NCBI GenBank assembly: GCA_012932295.1
Contig: JAAONU010000006.1
Span: 17,004,904-17,068,903 of the forward strand
Origin: Cyclina sinensis
Lineage: Eukaryota; Mollusca; Bivalvia; Venerida; Veneridae
Length of the DNA stretch: 64,000 bases
Reading direction: 5' to 3'
Position 1 is the stretch's first letter, and every line of letters begins with the position of its first letter. The notes below the pieces were generated by a model. That model saw only the letters and a program-made list of their open reading frames with translations. It was not told the origin of the DNA and did no database searches. The position numbers and the translations under genes are program-made. Positions 25,901-38,600 of this stretch are shown in pieces.

Positions 25901-26800
25901 CAGTGTTGTTGGTTTTGCTAGACAAGGTTATCCACAGTGTAAGTGGTGTTACAAGACAATGTTATTCACAGGTTTTATGGTTTTACTAGACACGGTTATC
26001 CACGGTGTTAGTGGTGTTACTAGACAATGTTATCCACAGGGTTAGTAGTGTTTCTAGACATGTTTATTCACAGTGTTGTTGGAGTAACTATACAAGGTTA
26101 TCCACAGGGTAAGTGGTGTTACTACATAATGTTATCCACAGGGTTACTGATGTTACTAGACAAGGTTATCCACAGTGTTGGTGGTGTTACTAGACAAGGT
26201 TATCCACGGTGTTGTTGCTGTTACTTAACAATGTTATCCAACGCGTTGGTGGTGTTTTTACACAAGGTTATCTTCAGTGTGTTTGGTGTTTATGAATATT
26301 ATTTTCCACATCGTGTTGGTGGTGTTATCCAAAGTGTTAGTTGTGAAACTAGACATGGTTATCCACAGTGTTGGTGGTGTTACTAGACAAGGTTATCCAC
26401 AGTGTTGATGGTTTTACTAGACCAGGTTATTCACAGGGTTACTGGTGTTACTAGACAATGTTATCCACAGTGTTGATGTTGTTATTTAACAATGTTATCC
26501 ATCGCGTTGGTGGTGTTCCTCGACAAGGTTATCTACAGTGTGTTTGGTGTTTATAGATAATATTATCCATATTGTGTTGGTAGTGTTATCCAAAGTGTTA
26601 GTTGTGTACATTCACAAGGTTATCCTCAGTGTTTGTGGTGTAACTAGACAAGGTTATCCACAGGGTTACTGGTGTGACTAGACAATGTTATCCAAAGTGT
26701 TGGTAGTGTTACTAGACAATATAATCCACATCGTGTTGGTGGTGTTACTAAACAATGTTATCCATAGCATTTGGTGGTGTTACTAGACAAGGTTATCTAC
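22942..26800. repeat. 1.27-1.30-kb higher-order repeat within the 34-bp satellite, three copies
   Basis: Distinctive monomer variants recur at long constant spacing. A GGTATGACTAGACAAGG variant followed by a CACATTG monomer lies at 23178, 24474 and 25741 (spacings 1296 and 1267). The block with TTTCTAGACATGTTTATTC lies near 23488, 24784 and 26051, at the same spacings. Another GGTATGACTAGACAAGGC block lies at 22942 and 24238 (1296). One unit is thus about 38 monomers, with one monomer lost between copies 2 and 3. Edges are approximate. Confidence 0.88.
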
Positions 26801-27649
26801 AGTGTGTTTGGTGTTAATAGATAATATTATCCACATCGTGTTGGTGGTGTTATCCCAAGTGTTAGTTGTGTAACTAGACAAGGTTATCCACAGTGTTGGT
26901 GGTGTTACTGGTCAAGGTTATCCACAGTGTTAATGGTGTAACTAAACAAGGTTATCCACAGGGTTACTGGTGTTACTAGACAATGTTATCCACAGTGTTG
27001 TTGGTGTTACTAGACAAGGTTATCCAAAGTGTTAGTGGTGTTACTAGACAAGGTTATTCACAGTTTTAGTTGTGTGACTAAACAATTTATCCACAATGTT
27101 TGTGGTGTAACTAAACAAGGTTATCCACAATGTTGGTTGTGTTACTAAACAAGGTTATCCACAGTATTGATTGTGTTACTAGACAAGGTTTTTGACAGTG
27201 TTGGTGGTGTTACTAAACAATTTTATCCATCGCGTTGGTGGTGTTACTTGACAAAGTCATCTATAGTGCGTTTGGTGTTAAAAGATAAAAATTATCTACA
27301 TCGTGTTGGTGGTGTTATCCAAAGTGTTAGTTGTGTAACTAGACAAGGTTATCCACAGTGCTGTTGGTGTTACTAGACAAGATTATCCGCAGTGTTGGTG
27401 GTGTTACTAGACAAGGTTATCCACAGTGTTGATGGTGTTACTAGACAAGATTATCCGCAGTGTGGTGGTGTTACTAGACAAGACTAGGTTATCCACAATG
27501 TTGGTTGTGTTACTAAACAAGGTTATCCACAGTATTGATGGTGTTACTACAAAAGGTTATCCACAATTTTTGTTGTGTTACTAGACAAGTTTATCGACAG
27601 TGTTAGTGGTGTTACTAAACAAGTTATCCATCGCGTTGGTGGTGTGTCT

Positions 27650-28650
27650 AGACAAGGTTATCTATAGTGTGTTTGGTGTTAATTATAATATTATCTACAT
27701 CGTGTTGGTGGTGTTACCCAAAGTGTTAGTTGTTACTAGACAGGGTTATCCACAATGTTGGTGGTGTTACTAGACAAGCTTCACCACAGTATTAGTGGTG
27801 TTACTAGACAATATTATTCATCGCGTTGGAAGTGTTACTAGACAAGATTATCTACAGTGTGTTTGGTGTTAATTTATAATATTATCCACATCGTGTTGGT
27901 GGTGTTACCCAAAGTGTTAGTTGTTACTAGACAAGGTTATCTACAATGTTGCTGGTGTTACTAGACAAGGTTAACAACAGTATTAGTGGTGTTACTAGAC
28001 AATATTATCCATCGCGTTGGTAGTGTTACTAGACAAGGTAATCTACAGTGTGTTTGGTGTTAATTGATAATATATTTCACATCGTGTTGGATGATGTTAT
28101 CGTAAGTGTTAGTGGTGTTACTGTACAAGGTTATCCACAGTGTTGTTGGTGTTACTAGACAAGGTTATCCACAGAGTTGGTGGTGTTACTAGACAAGGTT
28201 ATCCACATCGTAATGGTGGTGTAACTAGACAAGGTTATCTACATCGTGTTGGTGGTGTTACTAGACAGGGTTATCCAAATGGTTAGTGGTGTTACTTGAC
28301 AAGGTAATTTACCTCGTGATGGTGATGTAACTAGAAAAGGTTATCCAAAGTGTCGGTGGTGTTATTGGACAAGGTTATTCAAAGTGTTGGTGGTGTAACT
28401 AGACAAGGTTATCCACAATGTTAGTGGTGTTACTAGACAAGGTTATCCACATCGTGTTGGTGGTGTAACTAGACAGGGTTATCCAAAGTGTTAGTGGTGT
28501 TACTTGACAAGGTAATTTACCTCGTGATGGTGGTGTAACTAGACAAGGTTATCCAAAGTGTCGGTGGTGTTATTAGACGAGGTTATCCAAAGTGTTGGTG
28601 GTGTAACTAGACAAGGTTATCCACAGTGTTTGTGGTGTTACTAGACAAGG
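27650..28650. repeat. Short higher-order repeats near the right end of the 34-bp satellite
   Basis: A GTGTGTTTGGTGTTAAT variant recurs near 27668, 27857 and 28038, a period of about 180-190 bp. A GGTAATTTACCTCGTGATGG variant recurs at 28303 and 28511, a period of 208 bp or about six monomers. These are independent, smaller amplifications from the 1.3-kb unit to their left. Confidence 0.7.
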
Positions 28651-29065
28651 TTATCCACATCGTGTTGGTGGTGTTACTAGACAGGGTCATCCACAGTGTT
28701 GGTGGTGTTACTAGTCAAGGTTATCCAAAGTGTTAGTGGTTTTACTAGACAATGTTATCCACAGTGTTGGTGGTGTTTCTAGACAAGGTTATCCACAGTG
28801 TTGGTGGTGTTTCTTGACAAGGTTATCCACAGTGTTGGTGGTGTTATCCAAAGTGTTAGTTGTTACTAGACAAGGTTATCCACAGTGTTGGTGGTGTTAC
28901 TAGACAAGGTTATCCACAGTGTTGGTGGTGTTTCTAGACAAGGTTAACAAAAAACAGTGTTGATGGTGTTAATAGAGGGTCATTGGTGTTACTAATCAAT
29001 GTTATACACCCTGTTGATGGTATTGCTAGACGATATTTTCTATCGTGTTGGTGGTGTAACAAGGC

Positions 29066-32000
29066 AATGTAAATTAGCTAAAAGTTACTGAATAGGTTGT
29101 CATTTTAATCATTTTCTATGAAATGTCATTCTGAGAAATCTCAAGAATTTGCACTTTTTATTCTTTAATAATTTACATGCACGAACTTTGGAACCAGGTC
29201 CTCACAATGTTGTATACGTCTAGCTCTGTATTTTGATATGTTGTAATCAGACAACAACCAGAATAAATATCAAGTATTTGTTATTATTCTTAATCTAAAT
29301 AAAGACGAGCAGAATCATTAATGAAAATTAACAAATTTCAATTTAGTTACTTCCATATACAGAATTCCTTTGTCTCTCACCTCTTTGCTTTTCTCTTTTA
29401 TGAGTTCAAATCAAAAGAACACGAGCAGATAATCTCATAAAGTAATCCACGAAAAGAATTTTAGATTTGCTATTGACCGGAAGGTATTTATTGTTTCTCA
29501 AAAGCTAATAGAGACTGTTTTCCAGCTTTGAATCTTGGACTTGAGATAGTTGTAATAAACAATAAGCAGAAGTTTTTATACCATTCCCTTTGTACTTTTA
29601 AACCCATTCCCTGTGTACTATTTTATTCATAGGATTCTTCCAAACCGTAGCCCAATATCTGTTTGAGAAATTTACTCAAATCAAATCATTACTTAACAAC
29701 TGCTGTTGATCAGGAAATTTGCAAAATGTAAGACCCATAACTCTGCTTTCCATAGATATAAAGTTATTTCCACCTCTAGCTTAATTTTGTTTGTAGAGTA
29801 TTGTTATAACAGTTCTTCAACTCTAATAGATTTATGCTCAGTAAAATTAATGCAGTCGATGTCAAATATAACAAACAATCATCTAACTGTTTGTACAGTG
29901 AAACTATCAAGAAGATATTAATTACGAATTTTCGTGAGAATCCATACTGCGTTATAACACTATAAAGTCACCTATTTTATACCATTAAGTCCAATGGTAA
30001 GCTACTGACAGTCAGCTGTAGAACACAGTATGTAGACATTATACCAATCATGTGTTCTGTTGGAATTGCCAAATGCTGGAGATTATTGTTACCAACCAAA
30101 TAATCATAGATACTGTGTCTTTATTGACAAAACCATGATTTATTATCTTAACATTGACCATGTTATTAATTGTCCGTAGTAGAAAGGATAAGTACTTATC
30201 TCGTGCCAAACCGGCATAATATGTATAAAATATCAAGAATTATGCCAAATAGACACTCTTAATTATTGAGAAATAGAGAATATCTCAGTCATATGCCAAG
30301 AATAAATACCTGCTTGTTCTACCGTTACTGACAGAATGATATTTTTTATCTTAACATTGACTATTTTCGTTATTACCCTAGTTTTAGTGTATGTCCAAAA
30401 CGAGACAGGTGAAAGTTCGTGAAGTATGCCTGGGTTTGATTTTCTTGTGATATTTTGCTTATTTTTCGTGAACCATTTTGCCTGTTTTTGGTCAAAGGTC
30501 TCCAAAAAAAAGATGAAAGAGTTCATCAGAAGATATTTTGTTAACAATTTGTTACAATTGTAAATGTATTGAAAAGGTCTACAGCTAAGATCCAAATACT
30601 AACTAATAAACACAATGTGTGGCAAATATGGGTCGGACAAAATCACTTCTATGGTGATTTGATCTGATTTCCTAGTTAAATTAATTATATATATAAACTG
30701 TAGCGTCTGATCAGATCGCTAAGGAAAAAAAGTAGGACTATAGCAGAGACAAGTTTGTCGTGAAAGAAAAACTTGTTGCGATGTATTGAATGTGGTGACT
30801 TGCTATGATTAAGAAATAAGACCTCATTGTTCCGATACCTCATCCATCTTAATGATAATTCCACAACAGTTAACAGTAACATAATACAGGCGAAGAAAGA
30901 CGAGGCTTATCAGCTACTGCATGGATACTTCAGGCTGACTAATAGTGAGTCAATACATTCACTTGTGTTGTATCATACACTGGTATTGAACAGCTTTTGT
31001 GGCCAACTATTAAACGAAACACTATTTTTCTATTTCATTTCCATAAAATGTCAAACATAAAACTTTATCTACGTTAATCTACGAGGAGTCATTTGTATGT
31101 CTTGGAAAAGATGACGTAAATAATCGTGAAGAACATCACTTAAGCCGATAATGAAAATCAGATTCTTCGGCCGGGGCGTTTTAATTATAGATTAAAGATG
31201 TCAAATACCAAGACTTTTTCAAAAATCAAACCACAAAAGAGAATGGAACTCCACAGCTTTTGAATAAGGTATACATGTACTACTTAAATCTTCCATTAGT
31301 AAGGTTTTTGTCAAAAGATTGCATTCGGGTAATAACACAGTTGTCCCTTTTTTGTCTCGAGTATAGTCAAAACTGGCCAGAAATGTATCACCGAAGACAT
31401 CGAAGACTATTAAATCATTATACATATTTATTTTAGCTCTGCTTCGATAACACCTGGCAAACTTTTGTTTTTAATCGCTGTCGAGAAACTACTTGTGACG
31501 GGAGTAGTTACTGGGCAGAAATACCAATAACTTTTAGTTTAATGAAAATAAAGAAAAACCCCTCCCCTCTCCCTCTCCCTGCCCCACTCCTGTTGAAAAT
31601 TGACTTTGTCTTATCATTTCTGACAGTGGCGGTCAATATTATAAGAAGCAACTAATTTATATATCTAAACTCAGATAAACTAAACGTTAAACTCAAAATG
31701 TCATTAGCTTGCACCAGAAATTAACTGAGATTGTAGGGGACGAATCAACCTAGGTGTTGTATCGCTCAGTAAAAAGAAACTTTTAGATGACAAGAAATAT
31801 TCTGATAATTAAAATAGAAGGTCTTAAATAAGACAAAGAATAATTAAAATACACCACGTGTTTAAGTAACAATAGTATTTTTACTATTTAAGTAAAGAAA
31901 CTTTTAGAGCACCTTTACAGATGTACAAATAAGTGTAAAAAATGTGAAAACTTCCGAACAAAAACAATAAGCCTATACAAACAAATTAACTTTTAAGATT

Positions 32001-32911
32001 TTGATTGATTTTGAACAGATATATGGTGCTATGAGATACACTTTAGGCTCCATAAAAGAACCTTCTTGTATGACGTGTTCCATTTGAAGCTTACTAATTA
32101 AGTTACATTTGGTTGACTGGATGGTATTACTGTTTGCATGTGTGTTCTCTTAAATGAATGGGTCCCGTAACATAAAATCAAGTAATTCATAAATAATATT
32201 ATACAGAATATACTGCTAACAATTGATCATATGAATATGATATATAAACAAAAGTCTCTGGTCATTTTTTAATGTAGTAGTTGGAAGAATATACTGAAGA
32301 AATTAATTTCAGTAACAGAAACATACGTAAACTCTTTCATAAATGATTTTCACTTTTACTGGTAATAAATACTTGAAATGTCGATAATAACAATAGAATT
32401 GTAAAAAAAAAAAAAAAAAATGTTTAAATTTATGGTATCAAGTTTGATCACAGTTTGGTCCATTTGGTAAATGTTTTATGCCTTAGCTGCCTTCAGCTGG
32501 TACAATTAAACCATTTATAATCAAACAAGTAGGTTTTGTATTTCACCGTCATGTAAAAATGCGGAATGCTGTACAGATTTAAATAACAAACAAAAGACCC
32601 ATTCATGAAATATTACGCCTTTTTGTTCATTTTCTTCAACTTATTGATTTTCATTACATTCTGAAATCGAAATTTAAATATGATAATAATACAAATGTAC
32701 ATGCATGAGGAAGGAAGGAGTAAATTGTTGGTTTCTCTGTCCTGAGATTATTAAGAAAATCAACGTTATTGTGACCGTAATATAATATTTTCCAAAAATA
32801 TATTCTTCGGGATGTTGTCAATTAAGCAAGGTTGTTTGACAGTAATGCTCAACATTTTTGTTTCATATGTTTTCCTTTAAAATGAGCTCTTGAACTAAGG
32901 TTCCATTCAAT

Positions 32912-32951
<40 letters not shown>

Positions 32952-33371
32952 CACCACCGGACCACTGATCCTCTTTTACTTTCCTCCACCCCACTGTACA
33001 GAAGATGCTTAAGATCGATACCTTTTACTAATCAGTGCCGTTAAGCTGTTTAGGTGCAAAGGAACTAAAAATAAGGTTAAAATGTCCTGAATGAATTTAA
33101 TACAATACATGACGAGCTTCATTTTGACAGTGCATTAAAAAAAATTATTGTGTATTTTAATTTGTACGTTTTGTGTGCCTGCATTTATAAAAGGTATTTA
33201 AGGGAACTTATTGGATAAACCTGACTTTAATTAAAAGTTAATTTACTTTTCTTAATTATTCCGCGAGGTAAAATGAACACTATTAAGTATACAGGGCTTA
33301 GTTACAACAAGTGAAACATACTGATAAGTTTGAAATCTAATTAATAGTTAAAACAAACATTAATTTTCCAG
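29066..33371. other. Gene-poor region between the satellite and the CFAP77-like exons
   Basis: AT-rich with small unsupported open frames on both strands (for example 30263-30595 minus and 31219-31425 minus); none has a recognisable domain. A (CT)n tract lies at about 32917-32952 and an A-run at 32403-32420. The motif TTATCTTAACATTGAC appears twice (about 30140 and 30345), a small local duplication. Confidence 0.5.
32917..32952. repeat. (CT)n microsatellite
   Basis: An almost pure CT dinucleotide run with one TTT interruption. Confidence 0.9.
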
Positions 33372-35373
33372 CTATGCGAACTGAATGTCTTGTTAGCAAA
33401 CGTAGCCTGTGTGATTTAAAACCGGGTATTTTTTACGAAAATAGATTTGAAAATGTTACAGAAAGTAACGAATTGCAAATAAAAGATTGCATGGATTATA
33501 AAATGAATGGAAATAAACCGCTAGGCTGTGATATACTTAAATTAGACGGTGAAGAAAAATTGAGAAAAATGAGCTATATTGATGATGAGTTTGATGAGTT
33601 CACTGACTACAATGATGAGATTTATGGTGATAAGAGCAGGGGAAGACCTCGGATGCTACATCCAACTAAAGTATACGGCGAGATTACTAGGTAAATGATG
33701 ACTATGATCGTTTGTTGTTTTCTATCTTGTTGTTCTTAGTGGTCATGTTAGTGGCGGTTGTGTTGTCTTGTTGTTGTTGTTGTTGTTGATTAGGATGATG
33801 TTATCGGTACACTCAAGAGTTTTGAAATTTTGTATGAACCGAACTCGCAGCACTAACCGTTTTAAATGTTTGTAATTTGAAAAGATTTGATTATGATAAA
33901 TTCTTTCTCTGACTGCATCTCTAGAGGCATTTATAAAGACACAAATCTTAAAAGAAAATATCCAGAAAGTTAGGTTCTGGTCAGGACAGTTTGAAAAAGA
34001 TAATTTCCAACTTTTATGGATGTCAATCTTTCTGTCGAGCTCATGTCAATATATGTATATCCTATCGGTGTGACTAGCTAACTTTGCTATATGTTCTTAT
34101 TTCTGCCAGGAGAAGAGAGATTTGGTATATAGTCAATTGAAATAGTTTTCCTGGCCACTCGACTTTTCAATATGAAGTCAAGATAATTTTCCTAATCACT
34201 TAACTTTTTAGTAAATCAAGACCATCTCTGAACTCAAATATTCAAAAATGCTTTGAGAATTTTTTTCCCTTTAATAAAGAAAAATGTCTAGAAATTTCAT
34301 ACTTGAATCAGAAGCTCTCCAGAGCATGTTGTATTGTTTATATTTCTTGTTTCAATAGAAGCGTTCCTTTGTTGTGTTTTTAACCACGATAACATGTGTG
34401 ACCTTACATCTAACATGTACTGCGTGAGTTTTAAAAAGCGAAATTTCAAATCTCAAAAATATTAATGTTCGCAGATGACACTTAATATTTTATATCAATG
34501 CGTTTTGATTTCAGCAACCTAAGATTTTATGAGACTTTTATCTATTATACACTACAAACGCAGGTGCTATATAAAAACGTAGCTGCATGAGATCCTAAGC
34601 ATGTGTTTGAAATAGTTATATAGCAGAGGTATAATACGGCACTTCTACTCGCTTGCATATCAGCTAGCTTTTATGGCGACGTGTTAGAGTGTCCCGCTTA
34701 GCAATTGAAGGTACCTGAGTTCAAACCCAGCTCGGGGCAGATGGATTTTTGCGGGTTACATTTGCCGCCCAACGTAAATAACTCACGAGAGTAGATTTGA
34801 ATGCACCCTTAGGAAGTCGGCACAGACATTCAGTACTTCAAGAATTCGAGGACGAATTCTAAGAAAGAGGATGTGTATATAGCAGAGGTATAATACGGCA
34901 CTTCTACTCCCTTGCCTATCAGCTAGCTTTTATGGCGACGTGGTAGGGCTTAGCAATCGAAGGTACCCGAGTTCAAACCCAGCTCGGGACAGATGAATTT
35001 TCCGTGTTACAATTTTATCTGTATATAAAACGTATCATCTATATAAATCAAAATGTATATATTAATCATAGATTATACACCTGGTAACAAGCTGAATGTT
35101 TTTTATTTCACTTGCACGTTAAAAACGCCAGCTACATTCCTAGCACATGTGACATTATTTGATAGCAAGGCACACGGCATACGTTTAAAGTATGGGGTGA
35201 TTTTTTTTATATATAATTTTGTTTACATATATTGTTTACAACTGAACGTCAAATACGAGTCCGACGCGATGTTTTTGGTACTTTAAAAATAATTATGGCA
35301 TCTCTCTTTGTTTTATTTTAGGCCGTGGACGCCAGTTTTTGCTCTGCTAGAACACAAATACATCGACAAAAAG
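33372..35373 (+). CDS. CFAP77-like two-exon coding segment (paralogous fragment or alternative 5' exons)
   Basis: Exon A (33372-33690) lies between a TTTTCCAG acceptor and an AG|GTAAAT donor and can encode 106 residues from ATG 33374. Exon B is 35322-35373. The joined product ends in LHPTKVYGEITR | PWTPVFALLEHKYIDKK. This matches the end of CFAP77 exon 4 and start of exon 5 downstream (PPSMVYGISTR | PSTPIFDLLEHKYQDK), with the intron at the same residue and phase (AG|G versus AG|A, both splitting the Arg codon). The first 85 or so residues of exon A are acidic and unlike CFAP77. After exon B there is either a phase-0 donor (AAG|GTAGGG) or read-through to a TGA at 35386. The phase-0 end would also fit CFAP77 exons 2, 6, 7 or 8, so these may be alternative upstream exons rather than a separate gene. 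The homology is clear; the gene model is uncertain. Confidence 0.6.
33769..33789. repeat. (TTG)n microsatellite
   Basis: A perfect TTG/TGT triplet run in the intron after exon A. Confidence 0.8.
34622..35010 (+). repeat. Two copies of a tRNA-like SINE segment, 259 bp apart
   Basis: Near-identical blocks start AGCAGAGGTATAATACGGCA at 34622 and 34881. Each contains an A-box-like TATGGCGACGTGKTAG and, about 40 bp later, a B-box-like GAGTTCAAACCCAGCTCGGG. That order and spacing are those of an RNA polymerase III promoter in tRNA-derived SINEs. The second copy has a short deletion between the boxes. Both lie in the intron between the CFAP77-like exons A and B. Confidence 0.6.
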
Positions 35374-35548
35374 GTAGGGAAATTTTGACAGCATTCTTTT
35401 ATACAAAGAATAAAGGGAATATAAAGGGAACTAACTGTAGACAGAGGTTGGTGAAATTAAACTGTAGTAGATTCCCATCTTTTTGACTGTATCCAATACT
35501 TCCGTAAATTTTGTCTATCACGGAGAAAACTTATTCAGACCAGTCAAC

Positions 35549-35628
35549 GTCACGTGACATATTGATTACTGTCGTCAAGGAGATTGGACTCGACTTCCCG
35601 ATTATGTTTTGATCGTTAGGATAAACAA
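35549..35628 (+). promoter_or_regulatory. Candidate proximal promoter elements of CFAP77
   Basis: Within 115 bp of the CFAP77 ATG lie a perfect palindromic E-box, GTCACGTGAC (35549-35558), and a forkhead-type ATAAACAA (35621-35628). Forkhead factor FOXJ1 is an established regulator of motile-cilia genes and binds such sites, so a role is plausible. Both motifs are short and may be chance. Confidence 0.3.
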
Positions 35629-35662
35629 TAGGTTTTAAATCATAAATCAGAATTTAACAAAA

Positions 35663-38600
35663 ATGGCGACGGATACAATGACTTACGAAAACCCGTTTGC
35701 CTTTACTGCAGCGGGTGAATTGGGGGAAAATCGAGAAACTATGTTGCAAAATGAACTTCTTCTTCGGGTGAGTTCAAATGTTACGATTTTTCGCGACTTT
35801 TTCATTATTAAATGGTATTCCAAACCGCCTGTATGTGCACAGATAACTTACTTTTAAGGCAGTCGTTCGGTCGTTCGCTGTTTTCTTTTTTTACTATTTT
35901 TTATAACTGTTTAACTATTGACAGGGTTGTTTGATAAAAGCTGAGATCATGGTGTTGTTTTGTCTGAGATCATGGTGTTGTCTCATTGCGATCTCAGTTG
36001 TAAGAAAATAAAATTCCCGAGTATTTTAGTACTTATTGATGAATACAAGAATGAAGATAGTCCTGCCATTTAATGTCAGAAAACATTGAAGTGCTAGGCC
36101 GCTATTGTGTTCTAAGGAGAGTTAAGTATATATTAGTAAATGCTTCAGTTAACCATTTTTGATTGCAGACTGAACTTGGTAAACCCAAAAGAAGAGGCAT
36201 TCTGTTCCCAGCTGGAATGACATATGGTCGTCCAAATGCTGGAAGAGATGGTGGATCTTCTGAAGGTATTCTGCTCCTTGACCCTGTAATTGAAATGATT
36301 AATTACACCCAAAATTTTATGACTGCCACATTGAAACCTCAACATTTACAATATACATGGTTTCCATGGACCATAGAGTTGAGTTGTTCTCTATAATTTT
36401 TAAAATAAAATTTGAATCAGTTTGCTCTCTAAAGAGGTAATCCTGGTAAGGTCATATTTAAGCATGTAGTATCCTTAAATGCATATCAGTATTTATTGAA
36501 AAACTTAGTAAAGCCAAATGTATTTTATATTCAGTTGAATGAAATTAAACAGGGGCGGTTACAGAATAGGGCTGCCTGGGGGGTTGACATGAAGGGTAGA
36601 ACCACATTGGGTAGGGTACGGGAGGGGTGTCCCCTCCCGTTGTTGGGGGTACGGGGGGTCTCCCCCGGAAAATTTGAAAAATGAAGGTCTAAAATGGTGC
36701 ACTCTGGTGCATTTTTGGGCCTTTTGTTGCATTCATTATAGCACAGATTACCAGACAACAGACAACAAGATGATATACAACTTACTATCAGTTTTTAAAG
36801 AAAATTGCAACTCCATTTTCACATGTAAACAAACTATCAAAGCTTCGCCGCTTTTTGAAACTGTTATTTTCATTGGATGATTGTAAAATGATCAGCCAAT
36901 CAAATACACCATTCCAACAGTCATGTCAGTCAGGCGTGTACAACTTGTTGATCGATAATTACACTCTCAACCAAGCCCCCAGGCAAGAGATTAACAATTT
37001 GATGGTAGCAATTAACAGCTTTGATAATGGAATACACTACAGATCATAAATGCATTAAAATATACCAGCCCAGCTGGAAAACGTATCTTTGGGCCAAGAT
37101 GGGGGCTGCAGCCTACTCTCCTGCGCATCGGTCGAATGTTTCACTTTCTTACCTCTGCTAAAATTCAATTTTCAGAACGATATTTTTATTTTTAGACAGG
37201 AAAAACCATGATTACTTTTCAGCCAATCAGTGACTAGCTTACAACGAAATGTCCATACATACAACTGACAACCCAAAATGTAAACAAACAATGCATGTCT
37301 GCAAGATACTTACGTAGAAAGTGTTTTTTAACAGGCATACACTAATAAAACAATCAAACTATCAAAAATGTTAAAATCATGATGGTATGGTTGTTTTTAG
37401 ACGTTTAATTGCTGTATTAAGATGTTTACATAAAGGCGTAATTGAAATGTGTTTACAAATTTGTCAGAAAACACCCGTCTATTTATAATTTTTGGAATCA
37501 CATGATCGTTTAAACCAATGAAAAATGGTTTAAAGATTTTTCGGTTTTGGGGATATTTGTGCACTTTCATTGGTTGTTTAAAAGTTCATTGTAAAGGTCA
37601 ATATCAGAAATCTACTGGTTTTAAAGCAGCGGTGTGAAGTAACGGTAGTGTATTCATTTAGCTGCTGAGGGAGCGTAGCTGCAGCCCTGAAGCCCGTGGC
37701 TGAATCCACGGCTGTTAAATGGACCGTACCATTATTTACTGATTAATGTCAGTCTTGGTTAGAATTACATAGAACCCTGGATTAGGGACAAGCAGACATA
37801 TTTTAGATTCAAAAGAAAATAACATAAGAGATGTTTAAGTACCAAAATTGCAATTATCTGCTGAAAAAAACTCATTTTTCATGTTGAATCAAACTGATTA
37901 TATAAAATTTCAGTGGCGTAGCTGCCTACATGCCAAATAAGCAACGTGTACAATTTGTTCTTGGTAGGAGAAAAAAAAATACTGGAAATAATCATAATTT
38001 AAACATCCCTAAATGACATTTTCTGTGCAGTATGGGGGCTTTACCCCCTGGACCCCCGTCAGGACTCTACACTGAACTTGCAAACAGACCTGATGCAGTT
38101 GCACTGTGGATTTATGCATATACTCAATTTTGCCCCTAGCTACACCCCTGACTTTTTAGTTGATTTTTATTTAAAATGTTTCAGCTTTGCATGGTTGGCC
38201 AACTCTGTCTTCTACAACTCTGCCATTTAAACGAAAGGAGAAAAAGGCCCAGCGAGATTTTATGGCCTTGAACAGAGCTGCTGTGTCAGCAGGTAAGTTC
38301 ACTTGGCTGAAAGACATTTCATTTTGTATCATCAATGACTTGTAGACATCTTGTCATTAGCTGTGATGGTTGAGGTTTATAATATATACATGTATATTTA
38401 CTTGAAACATACATGTATTAACATTAAAAACCCACAAAGTTTAGATTCTTTGGTCTATTATTTAGAAAAAATAAAAGAAATGATAAAGGTTTCATTAGCA
38501 GTCATGCAGTCATGATTATGGCTTTCATAATGCAACAGTTCAGTATCCTGAATATTTATGTTTTAATTGTTGTTATATTTCATGTACATTGTATGTGTAC

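Larger units (their letters stand above)
21145..29065. repeat. Approximately 8-kb satellite of 34-bp monomers
   Basis: The monomer is 34 bp: TGTTACTAGACAAGG, then TTATCCACAG, then TGTTGGTGG. The period is checked at 23591 to 23625. Roughly 230 copies run the same way across about 7.9 kb. The left 1 kb (21145-22100) is the most degenerate and matches the consensus only loosely; copies become closer toward 28400-28930. Longer-period repeats are nested within it (listed separately). Frames are broken because 34 is not a multiple of three. No gene is seen within it. Confidence 0.96.

Noticed and set aside
23442..27376. Recurrent frames starting MLSTGLVVFLDMFIHSVVGV
   Set aside because: They recur only because the 1.3-kb higher-order repeat duplicates the same satellite stretch. 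The frames end within a few monomers.
22000..29000. Dozens of TTATCCACA motifs, identical to the bacterial DnaA-box consensus
   Set aside because: They are part of the 34-bp satellite monomer in an animal genome with spliced genes. All other evidence excludes a bacterial origin of replication, so the match is coincidental.
37640..37740. A tRNA-like segment around GTGGCTGAATCCACGGC
   Set aside because: The sequence is a short hairpin resembling a B box, but no A box at proper spacing could be seen.
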